In this document: piece after piece, positions 41,169 through 50,393 of the stretch
How positions within the stretch are numbered: the stretch's first letter is position 1
Layout: each line of letters starts with the position of its first letter
Assembly: GCF_004366635.1 (NCBI RefSeq)
Contig: NZ_SORN01000003.1
Span: 310,001 to 374,000, forward strand
Source of the DNA: Roseinatronobacter bogoriensis DSM 18756
Lineage (GTDB): Bacteria > Pseudomonadota > Alphaproteobacteria > Rhodobacterales > Rhodobacteraceae
Direction of reading: 5' to 3'
Length of the DNA stretch: 64,000 bases
Translations under genes and position numbers: made by a program
Notes under the pieces: generated by a model
The model's database searches: none
Seen by the model: the letters and a program-made list of their open reading frames with translations, nothing else
Told to the model about the DNA's origin: nothing

Positions 41169-41944
41169 ATGTTGCGCCCTTCGGCAGGTGTGGCGATCAT
41201 GGCAAGCTGGCGGCCATAGGCGGCGCGCAGATTTTCGGGTGTGTAGACTTCAGACATCGGCCCTTGGGCGATGATGCGCACATTCATCATGACCAGCCAG
41301 TCAAAATAGCTTTGCACGGTTGTCAGGTCATGATGCACGACGATGATCGTGCGCCCTTCGTCGCGCAGACGTTGTAAAAGCGCGATGATCACGGCCTCTG
41401 TCGCGGCATCCACACCTGCCATTGGTTCGTCCAGAATCAGGATCGGGGCATCCTGCACAAGGGCGCGCGCAATAAAGACGCGCTGTTGCTGGCCGCCGGA
41501 AAGCTGGCTGATCTGGCGGTCCGCGTAATCCTGCATGCCAAGTTCGGCCAAAGCGGCCAATGCCTTTTTGCGTGCATGCGCGCCGGGCCGGCGCATCCAT
41601 CCAAGCTGATGGTACAGCCCCATTTCGACCACATCGCGCACCGTTGTCGGGAAATCCCAATCGACGCTGTGGCGTTGCGGGACATAGCCGATCTTGCCGC
41701 GCATCTGTGCCACGGGGCGGCCCAGAAAGCGCACATGCCCGGCCACAGGTCGCACCAACCCTAATGCGGTCTTTATCAAGGTGGATTTGCCCGCGCCATT
41801 TGGGCCGACAATGGCGCACATCACCCCGGGCGGGATATTCAGGTCAATGTCCCATAGCGCGGGTGTCGCGCCATAGCTGACGGTGATATCCTCTATATGC
41901 AGCGCCTGATCCGGTTCGTGCAGGGTGGTGTCATGCATTGTCAT
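41165..41944 (-). CDS. Mn/Fe-type metal ABC importer, ATP-binding protein
   Basis: The 259-aa ATPase has Walker A GPNGAGKST, signature LSGGQQQRVFIARAL and Walker B ILILDEPMAGVD. The segment YVPQRHSVDWDFPTTVRDVV is typical of manganese/iron (MntB/SitB/TroB) rather than zinc (ZnuC) ATPases. It drives metal uptake through the two permeases encoded downstream. It starts 60 bp after the binding-protein gene. Confidence 0.92.
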   Translation of the reverse strand: MTMHDTTLHEPDQALHIEDITVSYGATPALWDIDLNIPPGVMCAIVGPNGAGKSTLIKTALGLVRPVAGHVRFLGRPVAQMRGKIGYVPQRHSVDWDFPTTVRDVVEMGLYHQLGWMRRPGAHARKKALAALAELGMQDYADRQISQLSGGQQQRVFIARALVQDAPILILDEPMAGVDAATEAVIIALLQRLRDEGRTIIVVHHDLTTVQSYFDWLVMMNVRIIAQGPMSEVYTPENLRAAYGRQLAMIATPAEGRNM

Positions 41945-42004
41945 GCCCTTGGCTGCGGCACGCGCAAGGCGTCCCGATGGCGAATGAGCCTGTCTTTACA
42001 GCAT

Positions 42005-43012
42005 TCAGTCTGCAATGTCCCATTCCTGCGCCCAGTCCTGCAACGCCTCTGGCCAGTCGGGCACAGTGCCACCAAGGGCATGGGTCACGGTTACGGTATT
42101 GGCGCGGATCATGCCGATATATGTGCCCGCTGCCGTGCCATCGTCGCCCAGAGCATCCGAGAACAACTCGCCGCCGATTTCCACATCATGCCCCTGCGCC
42201 TGCACCTCGGCTACAAGGGCTTCGATGGTGCGCGGGTTGATTGTGGTTTCGACAAATACGGCAGGAACCGCGCGCTCTATGACAAAGGCCGCAACATCGC
42301 GGATATCGCCTATGCTGGCCTCGGACGCTGTGGAAATCCCTTCAATCGCCTCAGAGGCTTCGATCCCATAGGCGTCGGCAAAATAGTAGAATGCGTCATG
42401 GGCGGTGACCAGCAGGCGCTGGCCTTCGGGGATAGAGGCGATGGCCGCGCCAACCCAGTCGTGAAGCGCGTCGAGTTGGGTTGTATAGCGCGTGACATTG
42501 GCGGCCATATCATCTGCGCAATCTGGGCGAAGTGCTGCGATTTCATCGGCAATGACGGGCGCGATGCGCGCCCAGCGGCTGACATCCATCCACAGATGGG
42601 GGTCCATCGTGCCCGGCGCATCCGGGTCTTCAAGCAGGTTTTCCGGGCCGAATGTGGCCCCGGCCAGCCCAAGAGTGGGCGTGCGGTTGCGGAAGTTATC
42701 CAGAATATCGGCAAGGCGTTCTTCAAGGCTGCGATCGACATAAAAAATCAAGTCTGCCTGCGCCAGTGCATCCACATCACGCGGTGTTGCCGAAAAATAA
42801 TGCGGGTCGGTGCCGGGGCCGATCAGGGTCGTCACCTCGGCGCAGGTGCCTGCAACATTCTGCACGACATCGCCCACCATTCCGACCGTTGCCAGAACAT
42901 TCAGTGGCGTGTCCTGAGCCTGCGCGGGCAAAGCGATCGCGGAAAGGGTCGCGATTAGGGCGGCCTTGGTGTGAAGCGGTGGCACAACTTCCTCCAGTAA
43001 ATGGGTGTACAT
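42005..43012 (-). CDS. Mn/Fe-type metal ABC importer, periplasmic binding protein
   Basis: The roughly 335-aa cluster A-I metal-binding protein (TroA/MntC/SitA-like) has a signal peptide ending near PAQAQ and metal-ligand segments TDPHYFSATPRD, MDPHLWMDVS and a late AGTYIGMIRAN. It has no His-rich loop of the kind found in ZnuA. The start is uncertain: ATG 43012 has a weak site, while GTG 42985 sits close behind GGAGGAA and gives a shorter signal peptide. It is first in the importer operon, with a Fur-family-like box just upstream. Confidence 0.88.
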   Translation of the reverse strand: MYTHLLEEVVPPLHTKAALIATLSAIALPAQAQDTPLNVLATVGMVGDVVQNVAGTCAEVTTLIGPGTDPHYFSATPRDVDALAQADLIFYVDRSLEERLADILDNFRNRTPTLGLAGATFGPENLLEDPDAPGTMDPHLWMDVSRWARIAPVIADEIAALRPDCADDMAANVTRYTTQLDALHDWVGAAIASIPEGQRLLVTAHDAFYYFADAYGIEASEAIEGISTASEASIGDIRDVAAFVIERAVPAVFVETTINPRTIEALVAEVQAQGHDVEIGGELFSDALGDDGTAAGTYIGMIRANTVTVTHALGGTVPDWPEALQDWAQEWDIAD

Positions 43013-43028
43013 TCTTTACCTAGTTATA

Positions 43029-43049
43029 TGCTAATGAAAATCGTTTGCA
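43029..43049 (-). promoter_or_regulatory. Fur/Mur-like box upstream of the Mn importer
   Basis: TGCTAATGA-AAA-TCGTTTGCA is a 9-3-9 dyad with 7 of 9 arm positions paired, 17 bp from the binding-protein start. Size and form fit Fur-family sites; in alphaproteobacteria the Fur homologue Mur represses Mn importers through such boxes. Confidence 0.5.
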
Positions 43050-43129
43050 ACAAGGAATTCCGAAATGCCAGATATTTGTTATAAGGTATCAAGTCCAGCG
43101 TTGGTGCGTCCGCAATCCCAGACAGTAAA

Positions 43130-43159
43130 CAGCCGCGCATCTGGCAAGACGCGCGGCTG
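43130..43159 (-). terminator. Terminator-like hairpin downstream of carB
   Basis: A perfect 9-bp stem (CAGCCGCGC / GCGCGGCTG) with a 12-nt loop is followed on the minus strand by TTTACTG. It lies about 40 bp past the carB stop. Confidence 0.6.
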
Positions 43160-43197
43160 GGTTCGCAATGGAAATTCTGTTGACGAGGTGCGCTGGC

Positions 43198-46100
43198 TTA
43201 TTCTGCCGCGTGCTGAAGTGCGCGTACGCCGATTTCACCCTCTTCCCGTGCCTTGATCGCCATGACAGCGGCATGGCTGCCTGCTGCTGTCGTGTAATAG
43301 GGGATCTTGTCATAGAGCGCGACCGCGCGAATTTCACGACTGTCTTCGATGGCTTGCGCGCCTTCGGTGGTGTTCAGAACCATCACGATCTCTCCGCTTT
43401 TCAGCAGATCAACAATGTTGGGCCGGCCCTCATAGACCTTGTTGACCACCTCGCAGGTGACATCTTGCGCGCGCAGCCATTCGGCTGTGCCGTTTGTGGC
43501 AACAATCTCGAACCCAAGAGCGGTCAGCGTCTGCGCGGCTTCCAGCATCAGCGCGCCCTTGTCATAATCCTTGATCGACAGGAACACCCGGCCGCCTTCT
43601 GGCAGGGTGACCCCCGCGCCAAGCTGCGCCTTGTAGAACGCGCGCGAGAAGTTGCGCGCCCAGCCCATCACCTCGCCGGTCGAGCGCATTTCCGGGCCCA
43701 GAAGCGTATCAACACCGGGGAACCTTGCAAATGGCAGCACCGCTTCCTTGACCGAGAACCACGGCGTCTGCGGATCGGCCAGTGTCATCGGGTCGCCCAT
43801 CGGCATCGGCTCAGAGGGCGCGACATTGGCGGTGATCGGCGCGCGCAGCGGGAAGTTCGACAGTTTCTCACCGGCCATCAGCCGCGCCGCGATGGAGGCA
43901 ATGGCGCTATCTGTCGCCTTGGCGACAAACGGCACTGTGCGCGACGCGCGCGGGTTCACTTCCAGCACATAGATTTCGCCGTCCTTGATGGCGAATTGCA
44001 CATTCATCAGCCCAACCACATTCAGCCCGCGCGCCATGGCTTCGGTCTGCACGCGCAATTCGGCAATAATCTCGGGGCTAAGCGAATAGGGCGGCAGCGA
44101 ACAGGCACTGTCACCCGAATGAACGCCCGCTTCCTCGATATGCTGCATGATGCCCGCGACATGGACATTTTCGCCATCACACAGCGCATCCACGTCCACC
44201 TCGACCGCGCCGATAAGGTAGCTGTCCAGAAGCACCGGATTCTTGCCAGAAACCACCACCGCTTCGCGGATATAGCGTTCCAGATGCGCATCATCGCGCA
44301 CGATTTCCATCGCGCGCCCGCCCAGCACATAGGACGGACGGATCACCAGCGGATAGCCGACTTTTGCTGCAATCTCGAACGCCTGGTCGCGCGAAGAGGC
44401 AATTCCGTTGATCGGCTGGCGCAGCCCCAGATCATTCAGCAGCGCCTGAAAGCGTTCGCGGTCCTCTGCCAGATCAATCGCATCCGGGCTGGTGCCAAGG
44501 ATCGGGATGCCTTCGTCCTGCAAGGCATTGGCCAGCTTCAGCGGCGTCTGCCCACCAAATTGCACGATCACACCGTGAAGCGTGCCGTTCTCTTGTTCGA
44601 CGCGCAGAATCTCCAGCACATGTTCCAGCGTCAGCGGCTCAAAATACAAGCGGTCAGATGTGTCATAATCGGTCGAAACCGTCTCGGGGTTGCAGTTGAT
44701 CATGATCGTCTCGTAGCCGACATCGGTCAGTGCGAAACAGGCATGGCAGCAGCAATAGTCAAATTCGATTCCTTGCCCGATCCGGTTCGGGCCACCGCCC
44801 AGAATAACGACTTTCTTGCGCTCAGACGGGCGCGCTTCGCATTCGACCTCGCCCATGACGGGCGATTCGTAGGTTGAATACATATATGGGGTCTGCGCTT
44901 CGAATTCGGCGGCACAAGTGTCGATCCGCTTGAACACAGCATTCACGCCCAGATTGCGGCGTGCGCGGCGGACCTGACCTTCGTCGCGCCCGGTCAATGC
45001 CGCAAGCCGTGCATCGGTGAAGCCCAGCATCTTGAGTGTGCGAATTCCATCGCTTGTGACGGGCAGCCCGTCGCGTTTGATCTCTGCCTCGGCATCCATG
45101 ATTTCGCGGATACGGTCCAGAAACCAAGGGTCAAACGCCGTGGCGGCCTGAATCTCGTCATTGGACAACCCCTCGCGCATGGCCTGCGCGATCAGGCGCA
45201 AGCGGTCGGGGGTCTGTGCGGAAATGGCCTTGATGATCGCGGCGCGGTCGGGTGCACCGGGAATTGCAATCTCGTCAAAACCCGAAAGGCCAGTTTCCAT
45301 GCTGGCCAGCGCCTTTTGCATCGATTCGTGGAAAGTCCGGCCAATCGCCATAGCTTCGCCGACAGACTTCATGGCGGTTGTCAGTTCTGCTTTCGATCCG
45401 GGGAATTTTTCGAATGCGAAACGCGGGATTTTTGTGACGACATAATCAATCGTCGGCTCGAACGAGGCGGGTGTTACCTTGGTAATGTCATTGTCCAATT
45501 CGTCCAGTGTGTAGCCGATGGCCAGCTTAGCCGCGATTTTTGCAATCGGAAAACCTGTCGCCTTGGATGCCAGCGCGGATGAACGCGATACGCGGGGGTT
45601 CATCTCAATCACCACCATGCGCCCGTCTGCCGGGTTGATCGCCCATTGCACATTCGATCCGCCGGTTTCCACACCAATCTCGCGCAGCACGGCGATAGAG
45701 CCGTTGCGCATGATCTGATATTCCTTGTCCGTCAGGGTCAGGGCAGGGGCCACAGTGATGGAATCGCCCGTATGCACGCCCATCGGGTCCACATTCTCGA
45801 TGGCGCAGACGATAATCGCATTATCGGCGCGGTCGCGCACGACCTCCATCTCGAATTCTTTCCAGCCCAGAAGCGATTCATCTATCAAAATCTGCGCAAC
45901 CGGCGATGCGTCGAGGCCAGAGCGGCAAATGCGTTCATAATCGTCGCGGTTATAGGCCACGCCACCGCCTGTACCGCCAAGGGTAAAGGCGGGGCGGATG
46001 ATCGCGGGCAGGCCGACATATTCGATGGCCTCCATCGCGGCGGCAACACCCGCATTGATGTCATACTTGCCGCTGTCCAGTTTGGGCGCTGCGATGATCG

Positions 46101-46539
46101 TGGCCTTGGGGTTTTCCAGCCCGATCCGGTCCATCGCTTCGCGGAACAGTTTGCGGTCCTCGGCCATTTCGATGGCCTGACGGTTTGCGCCGATCAACTC
46201 GACCCCGAATTTATCCAGCACGCCCATATCGGCCAGGGCCAGCGATGTGTTCAGGCCGGTTTGCCCGCCCATTGTCGGCAGCAGCGCGTCGGGGCGTTCC
46301 TTTTCGATGATCTTGGCAACAATCTCTGGTGTGATCGGCTCGATATAGGTTGCATCGGCAAGGCCGGGGTCCGTCATGATCGTGGCCGGGTTTGAATTGA
46401 CGAGAATCACCCGATACCCTTCTTCGCGCAGCGCTTTACACGCCTGCGCCCCCGAATAGTCGAATTCGCAGGCTTGCCCGATCACAATCGGCCCTGCGCC
46501 AATGATCATGATGGATTGGATGTCGGTTCTTTTTGGCAT
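43198..46539 (-). CDS. carB: Carbamoyl phosphate synthase, large subunit
   Basis: The 1113-aa enzyme makes carbamoyl phosphate from bicarbonate, ammonia (from CarA) and two ATP for arginine and pyrimidine synthesis. It shows the duplicated ATP-grasp halves (MIIGAGPIVIGQACEFDYSG at the start and VVILGGGPNRIGQGIEFDYC in the middle) and a C-terminal MGS-like allosteric domain. The start at 46539 follows an AGGGG site and matches the usual PKRTDIQSIMIIG N-terminus; the 27-codon longer frame is rejected. carA is not in the window. Confidence 0.97.
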   Translation of the reverse strand: MPKRTDIQSIMIIGAGPIVIGQACEFDYSGAQACKALREEGYRVILVNSNPATIMTDPGLADATYIEPITPEIVAKIIEKERPDALLPTMGGQTGLNTSLALADMGVLDKFGVELIGANRQAIEMAEDRKLFREAMDRIGLENPKATIIAAPKLDSGKYDINAGVAAAMEAIEYVGLPAIIRPAFTLGGTGGGVAYNRDDYERICRSGLDASPVAQILIDESLLGWKEFEMEVVRDRADNAIIVCAIENVDPMGVHTGDSITVAPALTLTDKEYQIMRNGSIAVLREIGVETGGSNVQWAINPADGRMVVIEMNPRVSRSSALASKATGFPIAKIAAKLAIGYTLDELDNDITKVTPASFEPTIDYVVTKIPRFAFEKFPGSKAELTTAMKSVGEAMAIGRTFHESMQKALASMETGLSGFDEIAIPGAPDRAAIIKAISAQTPDRLRLIAQAMREGLSNDEIQAATAFDPWFLDRIREIMDAEAEIKRDGLPVTSDGIRTLKMLGFTDARLAALTGRDEGQVRRARRNLGVNAVFKRIDTCAAEFEAQTPYMYSTYESPVMGEVECEARPSERKKVVILGGGPNRIGQGIEFDYCCCHACFALTDVGYETIMINCNPETVSTDYDTSDRLYFEPLTLEHVLEILRVEQENGTLHGVIVQFGGQTPLKLANALQDEGIPILGTSPDAIDLAEDRERFQALLNDLGLRQPINGIASSRDQAFEIAAKVGYPLVIRPSYVLGGRAMEIVRDDAHLERYIREAVVVSGKNPVLLDSYLIGAVEVDVDALCDGENVHVAGIMQHIEEAGVHSGDSACSLPPYSLSPEIIAELRVQTEAMARGLNVVGLMNVQFAIKDGEIYVLEVNPRASRTVPFVAKATDSAIASIAARLMAGEKLSNFPLRAPITANVAPSEPMPMGDPMTLADPQTPWFSVKEAVLPFARFPGVDTLLGPEMRSTGEVMGWARNFSRAFYKAQLGAGVTLPEGGRVFLSIKDYDKGALMLEAAQTLTALGFEIVATNGTAEWLRAQDVTCEVVNKVYEGRPNIVDLLKSGEIVMVLNTTEGAQAIEDSREIRAVALYDKIPYYTTAAGSHAAVMAIKAREEGEIGVRALQHAAE

Positions 46540-46743
46540 GACGGACCCCTGACTGACCTGCGCGCGCGACCGCCCCACTGCCGCAAGGGCCGGGGCGCAA
46601 ATTGTGCGCGTTATAATCAAGGGCTGTCCCGGCGCAAGGGTTGATGCAGGAAGTTTTGCACAGATATCGCAGCGACTGCCGCAACGAGGGTTGGGGAAAC
46701 AGTGTTCAGCGCCTTACACTAGAGATGTAGTGGCGGTTTTAAG
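46540..46743. other. Intergenic sequence upstream of carB
   Basis: The carB promoter must lie here. No attenuator-like leader or clear operator was recognised. Repeat copy D begins at 46744, and the remainder up to 47021 has no supported gene. Confidence 0.5.
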
Positions 46744-46939
46744 GGCTGTGCTGGCGGTGGATGGTTTTGGTAAGCCGCGCAGCGTCGGGCCGCGGTGCGG
46801 CGAGCCTTCCTTGAATCTGAAGCGCTTTATGCTGGCCAAACCCTTGCAAGATCTGATCTGAGCGCTTGGGACAGCCAAATCGCCGTGCCGTGGGGGCGGC
46901 CCGGCGATGCGCGGCGGGCTGATGCCCTTGATTCCGCGC
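46744..46939 (-). repeat. Dispersed intergenic repeat, copy D
   Basis: Read on the minus strand it contains GCGCGGAATCAAGGGCATCA, CCGCGCATCGCCGGGCCGCC, GGCACGGCGATTTGGCTG, TTTGGCCAGCATAAAGCGCT, TCGCCGCACCGCGGCCCGAC and GCGCGGCTTA. It is more divergent than B and C. The flank word CACCTTGTGTCAGG follows at about 47000. Confidence 0.82.
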
Positions 46940-47021
46940 AGAAAGTGTTTGAACGGTAGAATAGTCCCGTAGCACAGACTTTTGCCTCTTATGGTTGCAC
47001 CTTGTGTCAGGCGCGAAGCGA

Positions 47022-48263
47022 CTAGCCCCGGCTGTCGATGCTGCGTGTGGCAAGTGGCAAGGTCGCCGTCTTGCGGGCAAAGCGCTGGGACCAAAGCTGA
47101 CCAAGTGCCTCCATTTCTTTATACAGCAGGTTCTCATGCGCAGAAAGCCATTGGGGAATCGATTCGAAGCTGACAATGCGTGCTTTGCCCTTTTGAATGG
47201 TCACAACGGGCCAGTCCCCGACCAGCGCATTGTCGATCCCGAACAGGCTTTCTCCCCACCATTGCGCCGGGCCGAACGCATGGCTGACCCGGCCCATCTG
47301 TTTCATGGCGGCCATGACCGATGGCGTGCCAAGCGCGCCGACCTTTTCAACCGCGGCGTGCCAGATGTCGAGGATGGCAGCATATTCCCAGCTTACCGCG
47401 CTCCAACTGTCGGGAAAGCGGCGTGTGTATTCGTGGAAAAACAGGCTGGGTTGGTTAAAGAAGAACGCCTTTTCTGCCAGTGCCGGATCGTCGAAATCGG
47501 GAAACTGGAAAACCGCGCCTTCCATGAAGCTGGGCGATGTGCGCGCCACAAGCCGGTCATACTGGTCCATTGTGCAAGATAGAATCTGACCGTTAAAGCC
47601 CTGAGCATAGGCATATTCGGTCATGGCGTGCACCATCGGGGTATAGCTGGTGCACCAGCACAGAATATCCGCGCCAGCATCCAGCATCGGCTGTACGATC
47701 GTGGCAATATCGGTGCTGTCGGGGGTATACTGGATTTCCTTGCAAACCTGCATACCAGCAGCGGCAAAGGCTGCGCGATAGGTCGCAAGGGATGGCAGGC
47801 CAAGCGCGTCGGTCTGGCTGCAAAGCGCAACCTTTCGTAGCTCCGGGCGGGTCTTGGCCAGCCATGAGACGCCGGTGACATTATAGACCGGATGCACCTC
47901 TGACGGGGCGATCAGATAGCGGCTGTCGGGGGACAGGTCGCTTGTCAGCAGGGTGGCTGTCAGCACCTTGTTGCTGTTCAGAAAGCTGCGCAGCGGGGTA
48001 AAGCTGTCGCCCCCCAGCATCATCAGCAGGGAAACCTTGTCAGACAAGACCAGTTTGCGCGCGCCCTCCAGCGCCTGTTCGGCGTCATAGCCGCAATCCT
48101 CGGCAATGATCCGCACCGGATAACGGCGGCCCTGAATAAGCGCCCCGCCTGCGGCATTCAGCCAGTCTTCCCACAATCGGCAGCCATTCAGGCCCGGTTG
48201 CCCCCAGGACATGGCTGGCCCTGACAAAGGCACCAACATGCCGATCCTGATTTCCTGCGCCAT
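47022..48263 (-). CDS. Periplasmic-binding-protein-type ligand-binding protein without signal peptide
   Basis: The protein is 413 aa if started at ATG 48263. It has a Peripla_BP_6/UrtA-AmiC-like fold (IRIGMLVPLSGPAMSWGQ, VSLLMMLGGDSFTPLRSF, TGVSWLAKTRPELRKVAL, YTPMVHAMTEYAYAQGF). None of the possible starts (48263, 48296, 48329, GTG 48344) gives a hydrophobic signal segment or lipobox, and no ABC permease or ATPase is adjacent. It is therefore probably cytoplasmic, like AmiC, the amide sensor that controls an antiterminator. It is divergent from tmm across about 230 bp, so sensing trimethylamine or a related amine is a fair inference. Confidence 0.7.
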   Translation of the reverse strand: MAQEIRIGMLVPLSGPAMSWGQPGLNGCRLWEDWLNAAGGALIQGRRYPVRIIAEDCGYDAEQALEGARKLVLSDKVSLLMMLGGDSFTPLRSFLNSNKVLTATLLTSDLSPDSRYLIAPSEVHPVYNVTGVSWLAKTRPELRKVALCSQTDALGLPSLATYRAAFAAAGMQVCKEIQYTPDSTDIATIVQPMLDAGADILCWCTSYTPMVHAMTEYAYAQGFNGQILSCTMDQYDRLVARTSPSFMEGAVFQFPDFDDPALAEKAFFFNQPSLFFHEYTRRFPDSWSAVSWEYAAILDIWHAAVEKVGALGTPSVMAAMKQMGRVSHAFGPAQWWGESLFGIDNALVGDWPVVTIQKGKARIVSFESIPQWLSAHENLLYKEMEALGQLWSQRFARKTATLPLATRSIDSRG

Positions 48264-48390
48264 GCCAACCCGGTAGGACGGCAACTGGCTGCGCATGGCG
48301 ATCTGATGTGCAAAACTTGAACCGATCATACCCCGATTTAGCACAGGAATTAGAACAGGCTATGCAGGAAATGCGCGTGGCGTGTGAAAT

Positions 48391-48406
48391 TAATATTCCT
48401 ATAGTG
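48391..48406 (+). promoter_or_regulatory. Motif shared with the tdm promoter region
   Basis: TAATATTCCTATAGTG, 92 bp before the tmm ATG, matches the tdm upstream motif at 14 of 16 positions. It lies between the divergent binding-protein-type gene and tmm and could serve either. Confidence 0.4.
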
Positions 48407-48460
48407 AAAACCAGTTGACAGATTGGTTCTATCTGGCGCAGGTTTGGTACAGCCAAAATG

Positions 48461-48466
48461 TATAAT
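48461..48466 (+). promoter_or_regulatory. Candidate -10 box of tmm
   Basis: TATAAT lies 31 bp before the tmm ATG. A TTGACA at 48415-48420 is too far away (40 bp) to be its -35 box, so an activator-dependent promoter is possible. Confidence 0.35.
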
Positions 48467-48497
48467 TGGTCCCCCGCCTTCCAGCACGGAGTTGAAC

Positions 48498-49844
48498 ATG
48501 ACAGGTAAACGAATAGCGATCATCGGGGCAGGCCCGTCAGGTTTGGCGCAGTTGCGCGCCTTTCAGTCTGCTGCCGCGAAGGGTGAAGAGATTCCCGAAA
48601 TCGTCTGCTTCGAGAAGCAGGACAATTGGGGCGGTCTTTGGAATTACACATGGCGCACCGGACTGGATGAGAATGGTGAACCGGTCCATTGCTCGATGTA
48701 TCGTTACCTGTGGTCGAATGGCCCAAAAGAAGGGTTGGAATTCGCGGATTATTCCTTTGAGGAACATTTCGGCAAGCAGATTGCCTCTTACCCGCCGCGC
48801 GCAGTCCTGTTCGACTACATCGAGGGGCGCGTGAAAAAGGCCGGGGTGCGCGACTGGGTGCGGTTCAACACCGCTGTGCGCTGGGTCGAGTTTGACGAGG
48901 ACAGCGGACTGTTCACCGTTACGGTGCATGACCATGCCAAGGATCATGTCTATTCGGAAACCTTTGACCATGTGATCGTTGCTTCTGGCCATTTCTCGGT
49001 GCCGAATGTGCCGCATTATCCGGGCTTCGAATCCTTTAACGGGCGGCTGCTGCATGCCCATGATTTCCGCGATGCGCGCGAATTCTCGGGCAAGGATATT
49101 CTGGTCATGGGCTCATCCTATTCCGCAGAGGATATCGGGTCACAGTGCTGGAAATATGGCGCGAAATCGATCACATCTTGCTACCGTTCGGCGCCTATGG
49201 GGTTCCACTGGCCAGACAATTGGGAAGAGAAGCCCGCGCTGGAACGGGTTGAAGGCAATACCGCCTATTTCATCGACGGGACCTCGAAACATGTCGATGC
49301 GATTATTCTGTGCACGGGCTACAAGCATTTCTTCAACTTCCTGCCCGACGATCTGCGCCTGAAAACTGCTAATCGGCTGGCCACGGCGGACCTGTATAAA
49401 GGGGTTGTCTGGGTGCATAACCCCAAGCTGTTTTATCTGGGAATGCAGGACCAGTGGTTCACCTTCAACATGTTCGACGCGCAAGCCTGGTGGGTGCGCG
49501 ACGCGATCATGGGCAAGATCGAAATTCCGGCAGATAAGGAAACACTGCTGGAAGATGTGCGCGAACGCGAAACCCGCGAAGAAGCGGACCCGGATACAAA
49601 ATACGCGATCACCTATCAGGGCGATTACATCAAGGAACTGGTGGCGGAAACCGATTACCCATCGTTCGACATTGATGGCGCATCCGAAGCGTTCTTTGAG
49701 TGGAAGAAGCACAAGGCCAAGGACATCATGGCGTTCCGGGACAATTGCTATCGCTCGGTGATCACAGGCAGCATGGCGCCGGTGCATCACACGCCATGGA
49801 AGGACGCGCTTGACGACAGTATGGAAAGCTATTTGCAGAACTGA
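48498..49844 (+). CDS. tmm: Trimethylamine monooxygenase
   Basis: The 448-aa flavin-containing monooxygenase is the exact size of characterised bacterial Tmm. It has the FAD fingerprint IGAGPSG (about residues 9-15), the FMO motif FNGRLLHAHDFR, the NADPH-binding VMGSSYSAEDIGSQ and Tmm-like segments NWGGLWNYTWRTG and LGMQDQWFTFNMFD. It oxidises trimethylamine to TMAO with NADPH and O2 in the cytoplasm. TMAO is the substrate of Tdm, encoded 19 kb away. The start at 48498 follows a CGGAG site. It converges on the MarR regulator gene. Confidence 0.95.
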   Translation: MTGKRIAIIGAGPSGLAQLRAFQSAAAKGEEIPEIVCFEKQDNWGGLWNYTWRTGLDENGEPVHCSMYRYLWSNGPKEGLEFADYSFEEHFGKQIASYPPRAVLFDYIEGRVKKAGVRDWVRFNTAVRWVEFDEDSGLFTVTVHDHAKDHVYSETFDHVIVASGHFSVPNVPHYPGFESFNGRLLHAHDFRDAREFSGKDILVMGSSYSAEDIGSQCWKYGAKSITSCYRSAPMGFHWPDNWEEKPALERVEGNTAYFIDGTSKHVDAIILCTGYKHFFNFLPDDLRLKTANRLATADLYKGVVWVHNPKLFYLGMQDQWFTFNMFDAQAWWVRDAIMGKIEIPADKETLLEDVRERETREEADPDTKYAITYQGDYIKELVAETDYPSFDIDGASEAFFEWKKHKAKDIMAFRDNCYRSVITGSMAPVHHTPWKDALDDSMESYLQN

Positions 49845-49919
49845 CGCAAAGAACGGCAGCGTCGAGCCAAGCATCTTGGCGCTGTCAGCGTCTTTGTCGC
49901 TGGGCTAAGACATGCCCTC

Positions 49920-50393
49920 TCAGGCGGAGTGCTGCGTTTCATCTGCTATGGTGTGCACGCTGTCAATCGCCACCAAAAGCGCGGCCAACCCGCGCTCTAA
50001 CGCGGCGCGGTCTGTTTCGGGCATGGCTTGCAGAATGCCGCTTGCCTGCGTTTCGACCTGTGGCAAGATTTCTGCAAACAGCGCCTTACCCTGTTCGGTG
50101 CAGCTATATAACCGCAGGCGGCGATCACTCGCCGCGATTGCGCGCGAAATCAGCCCTTTCTCTTCCAGCCTTTGGGCCGCGCGGCTGACCTGCACCTTGT
50201 CAAGCGTGGTGCGTTGCCCCAATTCGAGCGAGGACATCGCATCCACCCCGGCCAGCAGAAACAACAACCGCCACTCTTCCCGGCTAAGGCCATATCGGCG
50301 GCCATAGACTTTCATCAGGGAACGAGAGAATGCCTCAGCGGCGATGGCCAGCCGATAGGGGAAAAACCCGTCTAACTGCACGATATCCTTCAT
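49920..50393 (-). CDS. MarR-family transcriptional regulator
   Basis: The 157-aa protein has a winged-helix core with GLSREEWRLLFLLAG, TLDKVQVSRAAQRLEEKGLI and the wing AIAASDRRLRLYSCTEQG, as in MarR proteins. The start at 50393 has an AAGGGGC site 7 nt upstream; the frame extends 18 codons further. It converges on tmm. The ligand and targets are unknown, with autoregulation plus control of a neighbour most common for the family. Confidence 0.87.
   Translation of the reverse strand: MKDIVQLDGFFPYRLAIAAEAFSRSLMKVYGRRYGLSREEWRLLFLLAGVDAMSSLELGQRTTLDKVQVSRAAQRLEEKGLISRAIAASDRRLRLYSCTEQGKALFAEILPQVETQASGILQAMPETDRAALERGLAALLVAIDSVHTIADETQHSA

Noticed and set aside
43168..44877. 569-codon plus-strand frame opposite carB
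   Set aside because: carB is unmistakable on the minus strand; the long antisense frame reflects codon bias, as do the others inside carB.
19365..46939. CRISPR array made of the recurring intergenic repeats
   Set aside because: The four copies are about 200-230 bp long, kilobases apart and in both orientations, and no cas genes are present.
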